The notes under the pieces were generated by a model. That model made no database searches. It had not been told where the DNA came from and saw only the letters and a program-made list of their open reading frames with translations. A program made the translations under genes and the position numbers. A stretch of 64,000 bases of DNA, taken from the NCBI GenBank assembly GCA_036925085.1, contig JAUPFP010000025.1, forward strand, positions 2,278,733-2,342,732, written 5' to 3'. This document shows positions 1-11,100 of the stretch, piece by piece. This DNA is from Brachycybe producta. Its lineage: Eukaryota; Arthropoda; Diplopoda; Playtdesmida; Andrognathidae. Each line of letters opens with the position of its first letter. The stretch's first letter is position 1.

Positions 1-55
1 TAGTAAACAGAAACAAAAATCTTTTACGAAAACATCGTACGAAGAAGATTTATAC

Positions 56-3000
56 CCTGAACGTTGAGCTTGAAGTTTTGTTCGGTGGCACCGGCTTCAT
101 TGGACGCAATACAAGTGTACTGTCCAGCATGTTCCACATTCAAATGCTTCACCACTAACACCCGACTTCCGTTTTCCGTACTGTAACCACTCCCTTCGTA
201 AATCTGCAAGATCTGACCATCTTTTAACCAAGTTACGATCGGCTGTGGATATCCGTCGGCCGGACACTCGATGACCATCGAGTCGTTCTCAACTGCTTTT
301 AATGTCGGCTTCACTCTACTGCCGTCAATCGTTGGAGGAGCTGTTTATTTTGACAATTAAAAATAGATTCAAAAATTAGAAAATTCTGAAAATTTTCAAT
401 TTGCATGCAAGACAGGAAAAAAAAACAAGAGACAAAAAAAAAAGAGAGTTGTACCCCTCATTGACCTTTGACATCAACATCGTAATCCAGAACGGTCTCT
501 CCGACTTCATTGATTGCGTAACAAGTGTACCTTCCGTGGTCCTCCACTCTCGTATTCTGTACCATCAGTTTTCGTCCGTTATCAGAAACGACGACGTTTT
601 CATCGACCGAAACCATATTTCCGTTCTTCTTCCAGATTATGTCTGGAGTTGGATTTCCACTAACTGGACAATGAAGTGTGACGGGACGATGAAGTAGGAC
701 GCTTACGTTCAACTCCATCTTCGAAACATCGATCTCCAGTTTCGGAATCTCTACAAGCAAATTTTTCTTATTATTAAAAAGTGCCACAAATTAAAACAAC
801 ACATATCCACCATAAATAATTTAAATCCGTTCTTACGTTGAACCTCAACTTGGAAATGTCTTTCGGAAAATCCGACCGTATTGGTGGCCACACAAGTGTA
901 ACGTCCAGCATCCTGCTCTAATACGCTTCCGATGACCAATGTTTGCTTTTCATCTTGAAAATCAATCAACTGGTTATTAGTCTTCGTAATCGGAACACCA
1001 TCTTTGAGCCATTCGATCGTTGGAAAAGGATTTCCTTTAACCGGACATTCGATGACGAGCTTTTCATCCGAAACTGCTTTAAGTTGCGGCGTTCCTACAT
1101 CTCTACCACTTAGAGGTGTGATGATGGACGGTGGAACTGATCATAAATCGTAACAACGGTTAGACGGAGACTGGAAAAAAAATCGAATAAAAAGGGGTTC
1201 TCGAAGGTATAAATACCTAAGACTTCCAACTGAAATTCCGTCTGTGCTCGACCGGCTTCATTGTCAGCAACACACTTATAAACACCGGCTTGATCTCGTC
1301 CGATGTTGAACACAATTAACCGATGTCCTTCGTTGCTCACCTCGTAGTGACCATTTTGTTCAAGATGCAAATCACCTTTGAGCCAAATCATCAAAGGCTT
1401 AGGGTGTCCGGTGGCCGGACAGTCTAACTGCACGGATGATCCGACTTTAGCTTGTCTTATGTGATTATCGTTCGAGTCCAGAAGAATATGTGGCGGAACT
1501 AGATCGAGAACGAAACGTATACGAGAGACTCAGTGATTAAGGTGGTTTTAAAGTATAAACGACTATCGAACTCTGGTAATTCTGTTTTTCGAGTGCAAAA
1601 TGATGCGAAACTTGAATGCGTTTTAGAAACTAGAATGGTAGCGGAATCACTTAATAGTATTTTCGGTTTGATATCTTTCAAAATAAACTTTTTCTGGCCA
1701 AAAATGTTCAAAAAAAAATATCATCTGTTTAAAGTTGGGTCATTTTCAAACCGATATAAAACTTTTATTTTGAAAAATGGCAACATAAAAATCTTTTAAG
1801 TGACTTATTTACTCTTCTAGTTTCTAAAACACTTCTAAAGAATGATTTTCAAGTATTAACTTTCCCCAAAGTCTCTGGTAATACTGTCGTACAGAAAGAA
1901 AATAAAGAATAAACTTGAACTTTTGACAAATGTTCGCCTAATTTTTGACGAATGTTCGCCAAATCTTTGGCGAATGTTCGCCACATTTTTGGCGAATATT
2001 CGCCACATTTATGACGAATGTTCGCCACATTTTTGACGAATGTTCGCCACATTTTTGGCGAATGTTCGCCACATTTTTGACGAGTGTTCGCCACATTTTT
2101 GACGAATGTTCGCCACATTTTTGGCGAATGTTGGCCACATTTTTGACGAATGTTCGCCACATTTTTGGCGAATGTTCGCCACATTTTTGGCGAATGTTCG
2201 CCAAAGACACAAAACTGCGAAAGATGACAAAATACCGATGATTCCACACACGATACAGAAACGCAGGACAAAACACAGGAAATCATTGGGCAAATCTTGA
2301 CGATGTTTTGACAAGAATTTTACCGTCCTAGGAAGGGCTACCCTAATAGTATGATATACATGTCTTATGGTCGTACCCATAACCTCGACAACAAAATCCT
2401 TCGAATCGAACCCGGCCTCGTTCGATGCGGTGCACGTGTACCGGCCATCGTGCTGGTTGTTCACATACTCCAACGTGAATAAATGACGAACAACCATCTC
2501 CTCCTCGATAAAAGATGAAGATCCATGTTCGGCACTTGTAAAATTCCCATCTTTGAGCCAATCAACACGAGAGTCCGTACTTCCCTGAACAACACAGTTC
2601 AAGTTGACGACGCTGGAACCACGAAGAACTTTGAATACTTTTGTCTCATTCGATTCTTCTATTTTTGGTGGAACTATTTGAGAAAGAAAAAAAAGCTAGT
2701 CAGCCATTACAAAACATGCAAATGAAAAAGAATGATGAAATAAAAATTCTAAATTTTTTGCATCTTGAAAATATAACTCTAAAAATAAATTTAAATTGTT
2801 TTAGAAACTAGACGAGTAATTGTATTGTGGATTACTTAAGGGTGTGATGTTGGTACACACTATGCCAACGAATATGCCAGCCAACGCATTCAGTCGAATG
2901 CTAGTCAACAATGCTTGGCGTTCGGATTGCCCTCCACATTCACCGAACACACTGAGGAATATCTGGTGATCGAACCTTTAGCCAAGGCAACGAATTCGTT

Positions 3001-5101
3001 GGCTGCCATTCGTTGGCCTAGTGTGTACAGCACCCCTTGAGGATTTAAATGTTTGTTTGTTTTTGTTTACTAATTGCTTAATGTCCCCTATCAACATCAA
3101 GGTCAAATCAGGGACATACAGACAAATCAATACAAAGTCAACTCATTAACATCAAGCCATTTTTTATTACTCGCTTTTATTTAACTTTAATAATATTTTT
3201 GTTTGTTTGTCCAATGCCACCTTCTTGAAAGAAATTCACACTGCACGGAGATTGAACCCCTGACCAAATTCACCAATATCACCAATGGAATCAGACACTG
3301 TAACCGACTACACCAGCAACACAAGACACGATTTACATTTCGTTTGTTTTTACTTTTTAGACGCGTTTTTTTTTATAAAAGCGAAAAATCTCACAAAAAA
3401 AAAACATGTTTTTTGTTTTAATTTTTTTCTTTTAATTCTTATTAATTCATAATTCTATATTTTCTTAAGATTGCAGCAAGTTGATATTTTCCCTTCCTTC
3501 TAATCAATAGTAATCTTTGTTCCTTTATCTCATTTTCAGTATTTTTTAAATATTATTTTACAAGACTTTTTTCTTGCCTTATTTTTTTCATTTTAATTCC
3601 ACTGTTGGTACATTTATCATTTTTTATTTTTAACTGTTTGATTTTCAATGGTCGGGGTCAACTTTTCATTAGGGCCTCCTCTCTCCTACACCTATGGATC
3701 CATCCTTTTCTGTGATCCTTTCTTTATCCGATAAACACTATTCCTATCTCAGTTTGCACATCCTCTGTTTCATTTATTTCTCCTATTCCTCCCTCTCTCT
3801 CATTTTCTAAATTGTTACTCATTTTTATTTAACTTCATATATTTTGTTTTCTGAAATATATCTGAAAATAATTCGCAATGCACGGGGATTGAACCCACGA
3901 CCAACATTTCCAAGGCCTCATACACTAACCACTACACCAACAACACAAGACACAATTACATCTTGTTTTTTCTTACTTTTCAGATGTTTTTTTTTAAATA
4001 ATTCACAAAAAACATGTTTTTTTTTGTTCACTTTTCTTGTTCCAATATAAGTGAATATCCTATCAATGCAAGTCAAATCCAATGCAAGTCAAATCCAATA
4101 CAAGTCAAAGTGACTTAACAAACATCCCTGCCCTGGCCAGGATTCAAAAATGACCAAATTTTCGTTTCTTTTTAAATTTTTAATGAAAATTAAAAAATTG
4201 ATATTTTCAAACTGATAAAAACTATTATTATTTTTTAAAGATTATCATAAAGAAATTTCTTTTTTGCATAATCTAGTTTTTAAACATACTTAACATTCCT
4301 ACAATCTTAATTTTCTAGATTCATACAAACCTAACATTCCAACAAAGAAACCTAATATTCTAGTTTTTAAAGGCAAATTTAAATTTGCTTTTACAAAACA
4401 AAAGGTTTCCAAAAATAAACCACCTTCTAGAGTTGCTTTAAAGTAGCTCACCAATAACGTCCAGCGTGGTGCGTTTCGTGACCATTCCAGCCTGATTCTT
4501 AGCCTGGCATTTGTATTCCCCGGCATCTTGCGTCGTGACAGCGTTAAATGTTAGTGTCTGATTGTCTTCCGATAAACGGACATTCTGATCTGAAAATGGT
4601 TGGTTCGACGAAAGAGAAACTTTGCTCCAATCAACAATCGGTGTCGGATGGCTTTCGACTAAACACTCCAAAGTTACTTCGTCTCCCAGTAAAGCTTTTC
4701 GTACTTCATGTTCGGAACCAACCAATTGTGGCGGAACTGAAACATTTAAGTCATCTATCGCAGTTAAAAAAAAAAGATTTCCAATCGAAAGCGGTCGGTG
4801 TCTTACATACAGACAACACTGACGTAAAATTTCCGTTCGTCGCTGCTGACTTTGTTTGTGGCCTTACAAACATAAACACCAGAATGTTGTCTTTGTATCG
4901 TATCGATGGCAAGATACGACACTGAGTCATCGTCCTCGGCATAAGCGTCTTCTGGTAGATGAGACCCTTGTTCTCCTCCGATCCACGTCCAGTGTATGTT
5001 TGGAATTGGATTACCCTCCACTCGACATTCTAATTCTAATCTTTGGTGTTCCAGAACTGCAACATCTGCTTCGTAAGCGTCATCGGAGAACTTCGGCTTC
5101 A
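56..5101 (-). CDS. HMCN1: Hemicentin Ig domains 8 to 14
   Basis: Exons 4811-5101, 4452-4736, 2377-2673, 1217-1498, 837-1136, 466-750 and 56-340, each one Ig domain with symmetric phase-1 ends and lengths divisible by three. Motifs such as [16 protein letters not shown] and [17 protein letters not shown] are classic I-set F/G strands. The donor of 4811-5101 is read as T|GTATGT, because the shadow frame running on into the intron has no better site. The largest gap (2674-4451) holds SINE and MITE sequence and no further Ig exon that I can see. Confidence 0.9.
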
Positions 5102-8100
5102 CTACAATGAAACAAACGCCCAATGTTCATTAAAAGTTTTGTTTATAAATTTTTCTATAGGGCACGGAGCAAGGCGCATTGAAGCCATGGGAACTGCATG
5201 GACTTTGTACCATGCGGTTGTCAGTGGCGCAATTATATCTGTTGCAGCCATTAGCCACTGTGGGATTTCGAGGCCCTTCGTGTTTTGACATTTTTTGTAT
5301 TTATGCATTTGACTAAAATTTCGACTTTTGGGCTCCAAAAAAATGAAGGCTCTAGGCGCCCGACTAGTGTGCCTAGGCCGAAAATAGCCAATGATTGTGA
5401 CAGTTGAAATTTTTAACAATGCTTTTCAGAACCGTTAACTAGGGACAAGGCAAGTGAGGCACCTGCCTCGGGCGCAAAGCTCAGCGGCGCAAAATAATGA
5501 TAATACTACGACAGCGCCAATTTAATCCTTCCCTCGGACACAAAGCTCAAGAGGCGCAGAAATAAAGATGCAAAATAACTAGAATGCGTGTGTTTTTCAT
5601 CGAACTTTGCTAAACTTTGGTTATATTTTTATGCTGCATGGAAGAAAGGCGCCAGTTTTATTCTTGCGTTGAAAGCAAAGCTCAGAGGCGCGCATAAATG
5701 AAGGCGCAAACTAACTGGAATGATAATACTAAGAGAGCGCCACAGTTTTAATGTGACGTTCGGTATCATATCCACTTCCATTGTAAGATATAAATCTTAC
5801 CGAGAACGTCGAGGGCCACAACCGATTTCGTTGCTCCTGCCGAATTCAGCGCCGTACAAATATAATTGCCGGTGTCGTTCACGTTAGCAGAAGTGATAAC
5901 CAGCTCTCTGCCACCATCTTTAAAGGTCACACCGTTCTTTTCAACGATGGCTACATCGTCCTAAACAGATGAAACAAACACTTATTTGTAAAGAAGTAAA
6001 AATTACGGTAACATTCACCTTTAGCCACGTTATTATTGGTGGAGGCGACGCAGCCACCGGACACGACAAAACTGCTTTCTCGCCTTCGAGAACTTCTGGG
6101 CGCATGTGGAGCGCACTGGGATCGATGAATGGTGGCACTGAAGGAAAAAAAACGTAATGGAGTGGACTTGTGATTTCCACGGATTAAATATAAATTACAG
6201 TGGAAACTTTAAATACGAAATAAAAGACACCAGAATATTTTTTTTCGTGTTAAACGAATTTTGTGTTAAGGAACCACACCTAACGTATATATTTTTAATG
6301 TTATCCCATTTTTCGTGTTATCCATTTTAGTGTTAAATATAGGTTTCCACTGTTATCTGCCTCAAAACCTCACCTAACACGGTTAATCTCATATCTCTGT
6401 GGTCGTATCCGACATCGTTGCTTGCGGTGCACCTGTAGAGTCCGGAATCATCCGGCTGTGCATTACGGATCACCATCGAACCATTCAGATAAAGAATCAG
6501 ATTGGAAGGTTCCAGTGAGACGGAATCTTTCTGCCAGCTTACGACTGGTGAAGGATGACCAGTTGCTTTACACGAGAACACGACATCGTGTCCAACTATG
6601 ACGTCGAGGTTCTTCTCGTGATCGGATTTATCAATTCGAGGAGGATCTAAAAAGAAACACACAAATTAACTTTTTTTTCATTTTCTTTTCAAATCTAGTG
6701 ACAACAAATCAATATACCGTTGACCACTACTTGGATATGGTCACTCGTAGACTGACCAGCCTCATTAGTGGCCACACACGAGTAGACACCAGAATCATTT
6801 AGTTTTACGGATGGAAATAAGAGAGAACTGGACTCTATATCATTCGGATCGATTTTCTTCGTCGCATCTTCTAATAAAACTTCATCCTTAAACCATTTAA
6901 TGATCGGTGTCGGATAACCAGATGACCAACAGTTGAGCTCGTATTTGGAACCGACTAGAACCGTAATCGGAATCTGTGTTGTCGGAATCACGGGTTTGCT
7001 TGGAGGAACTGTACTAAGTTAGAATGAAATCATTATTAGTATCGAGATATAAATTTTTTGGACAGATTTGACCCCCACCTAGTACAACGAGAGACACGAT
7101 GTGGTCATCTTTTCCCGCTTCGTTTTGAGCCGTGCAGATGTATTGTCCGGCATCGGTCAAATCGACACGAAAACGGAGACCTCCATCGTCGAGTACGATG
7201 AAATTATCATCGTCGTCGTCGTCACCAGTTTCTTGAAGGAGAAGGTCGCCGCGATTTGCTTGGGAATGCCGCAATCCTTTCAGTTGCGACCGGTCACTAC
7301 CAGTCCAGCTAACACTGGCTGTAGAATGATCAGAGTTCACTTTGCACGGTAAAGTCACTGTGTGTCCTAATAGAGATCGTATCGTGTCGTGCTCTTTCGA
7401 TATTACCGGAGGTTCTGAAATACAATAAAGAAGAAAATGGTTCAGCTTCTAACTGACCACCGAACTGACCACCTTAAAGTATATGCTGAATAGTTGCATT
7501 CAACTCCGAGATTTTGCGAACATTTACAATTTTAACTTATTTTCAGAAATTTCTTCTGAAAATAAGTTTGCTTTAAAATTGTAAATGCTCGAAAATATTC
7601 TAGTTTTTAAATCACTTTAAAAACTAGAATAGTTGATGATATTGCAAAAAATATAATTTTGATGATATCTTTCAAAATAAACTTTTTTATCTGCCAGTTT
7701 GAAAAAAAAAAAAATAATTTTCATGAAATGTAATTTAAAATAAAAAACCCTCTGAAAATGAATCATTCAAAGTGGTTTTAAAAACTAGAATAGTTGTTGA
7801 TAATGCTAATAATTCTAGAAAATGTTCTAGTTTTTAAAAGTCAACTTTAAAAAGAAATGTAACTTTTTTTTCAGAAACTAGAAGAGTAAAATAAATCATT
7901 TAAGAGGATTTTTATATTAACATCTTTAAAATAAAGATTTATAAGATTTTCTAGTTTCCAAAAAGTAACTCCAAAAAGAATTTGACAGTGCTTTAGAAAC
8001 TAGAATAGTTAGTGATATTGCTAAAAGTTATTTTCATGATGATATCTTAAAAAAAAATTATTTATATACACCAAAATATAAAAAACTTTTGCATATTCTT

Positions 8101-11100
8101 TTACCATTCTAGTTTTGTAAATAATTTGAATGTTACCAATGAGTTGTTACAAAAAAAAAGTTTATTTGAAGTTTATGAGCCTCAAAAGCATCAATACCTA
8201 AATATTTTATTCGTACGGCTCTCGAGTCACTTCCTGCCGAATTATGAGCCCAACATTCGTAAGTTCCCTCTTCGGCAATTCCGGCATCTATAACCTGAAG
8301 TGTCCCTCCTGAAATACGTATGTGACGAGAATCCTTGACCAACTGACCATTACGAAGCCACTCGATGTCCGGTTTAGGAATCCCTTCGCTTTCACATATG
8401 ACTGTTAGACTTGTGCCGGAAATAATTGTTGCTTCACTCGTAGAAATTATCACTCGAGGTCGTTCTTTTTTTTTTTTTTGAAAAATATACGAGAAAATTA
8501 TCAACAACATATGGATACGATCAACTAGACTAGAAGGGTCATACTTATCACAGAAAGATACATTCTACGATGAGCCGATCCACCTTCGTTGGTGGCCGTA
8601 CAACGATACCACCCTTCATCCGTCGGCGTAACATCCTCCAAAAATAACGTACCATTACCGTGGTCTTGAAATCGTGGATTAGCTAAGACGAGATCGGTAG
8701 AAAAACGTCTTCGAGTCGCACTCTGATCGTATCGAGCCCAAGTCAGATTGAACGAATTTGAACTACGAGCGGTGCACACGAAGATCACTCTCGATCCAGG
8801 TTCGACGTTCAAGTCGTTCAATTCGTCCACAAATGGAGGAGGTTCTGTTTAGGCGTTTTCAAATTTGTTTGCGTTAAAAAGTGGTCAATTTTGAGCGTCG
8901 GTCAGGTCATAAATATATTTGTTACCTCGGACGTCGAGAAATGCGTTGGCCGAAGACGAACCTGCGATGTTCGTTGCGACACATCGGTAGGAGTCCTCTT
9001 GATCGGATGTCACATTGGTCAAAGTCAGAACAACTTGACTTGTTTGACTGCGGTTAAACGAATTTACGATGGGAAACACTAACTTTAACTTAAGGTGGTT
9101 TAAACGCCTCTCGAACTCCGATTATTCCGTCTTCTCAGGTGCAAAACGAAGAGAAACCTGACGGTGCTTTAGAAACTAGAAGGGTAGCTCTCGATCACTT
9201 AAGGTGATTTTTACGTTGATATCGTTCAAAATAAAGTTGTTTAGACAAATATTTAAAAAAATATTCTATGTTTAAAATTGGGCCATTTACAAACTCGAAT
9301 AAAAAGCTTATTTTGAAATATGTCAACATGAAAATACCCTTTGGTGAATGAGCTACCCTTCTAGTTTCTAAAACACTTTCTAGTTTCTTTTCATTTTGCT
9401 GTTCTGAAAAACAGAAGAATCAGAGTTCGAAAATCAGCTCTTTATAAACCGTCTTTGCTTACGGAAATGATTGTGGCGAACCAATAAAGTGATCCGATTG
9501 AGTTCCTCTTGACCATCTCACCGTGAACGGAACAAGACTTTGAACGTGGCAATCGAGTTGAACCGTGTTACCATAGTGTACGTCTTGCGGCACTCGTAAA
9601 ATCACTTCGGGAACCTCCGGTAGCTGCGAACTGATAGCAGTCGGTGATATTCTTTCCATTGGAAGACCAAACTCATCGTAGCCGATGATCTAAAACAAGC
9701 ATTTTGCAACTTTTTAAGACATTTTGAAAATATTCTTCTAGCTTTTTTTTTTAAAAAAAAGCAACAAAAATAACTAATTGCAAGTGTATTAAAAACTAGA
9801 AGAGTAGATGAATCACTTAAGAGAATTTTTTGTAGTTTTAAGCTTTTAAAAAGTAACTGGAAGTGTCTTTTGAAGATGTCAACATGAAAATCCTCTTAAG
9901 TGATTCCTTTACTCTTCTAGTATTTAATAATACTAGAAGAGTAAAGGAATCACTTAAGAGGATTTTCATGTTGACATCTTCAAAATCATACCTTTTTCAA
10001 GCCTTAAAAAATGTTCAAGCTTTTAAAAAGCAACTTTAAGAAGAAATTTATTAAACTATTTTAAAAACTAGAAAAGTGAATAAATATAACTGCAGTACAT
10101 TTTTTAAAAAAAGACAACTTTAAGTTAATAATTCAAATAAATAATTACTTTCAAGTAGAAAAATTCATCTGGAGGAATAAAAGGTGTTGCATTATACATT
10201 CCACGTAGAGAAGGATTGAGAACAGTGAGTGGCACCGTTATCAGTGAAGTGCCAGACAGACTCACGAGTTCGACTGTCTCAAAAAACGCAACATCGGGTA
10301 AATCGGTGGCATTGATCAACAAAAAGGTAACTGATCCTTTCAGAGGCCGATGATAAGTGTTTCGTAAGCTCGTAGTGGGTCTTACAGAGAACCCAAACTC
10401 GAAATCAACCGGACTCAATCCGGTGGCTCGTACGGTGTGCGAGGAATTACTTTCGACTCTTACATTCCACGTTCCGGATTTGGGATCTTTGACGTTGACC
10501 ACTTGAACATTACTCAGATTGAGTAGATCTTTCAAACCGGACGTTTCGTCCACAACAATACCTAGAAATGAAAAAAAAAATTCCAAATATTTTTTACATA
10601 CAATTGTTCTTTCAGGAAAAAATTTACAATACCCAATGGATCGACTAATTGAACGTTTGGATTATCTCCAGATAAAGACACGGTAAATTCCTTCAGATTC
10701 GTATCGACCACAAGTGACAAATTGGTTTCTTTTCCTTTATCGCTGTCCACCGCTAACAAATTCACCTTTCGAGCTTGAACCGAAACTTGAACGAAGTTCA
10801 GAACCTAGCAAGAAAACGCTTCAGTGTCACATGGCCACTCTAGGCTAAAGCAGAGCCATAACTAGGGCAAGGCGAGTGAGGCACCTGCCTTGTGCACAAA
10901 GCTCAGGGCGCTGAAAGTATTGCAAAATAACTAAAAAAAAATAACTTCTTGCCTTGGACGCAACATTAGCCAGTTATGGCTCTGGTCTAGAGTGCTCCAA
11001 GTAACCTTCTTACCTCTTCGACATCAGATTTTTTAAGAAGGAAAACTTGTCCAGAGCTTGTCGAAGCGATTCTCTCGTAAGCCTGATAACCGGGATGTGT

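Noticed and set aside
1849..2602. Minus-strand frames of 112-197 codons spanning the 22-bp repeat
   Set aside because: The real part is the Ig exon 2377-2673; the extension past its donor runs into the intronic minisatellite.
3225..3960. Two functional tRNA genes
   Set aside because: Box A and B are present, but the copies are diverged, arms do not pair cleanly by eye, and they share SINE-like flanks.
5102..5800. Extra Ig exon in the hemicentin intron between Ig7 and Ig8
   Set aside because: The 105-codon minus frame at 5102-5419 has no Ig cysteines or tryptophan pattern; the region repeats GGCGCAAA/AAAGCTCA text of a dispersed element.
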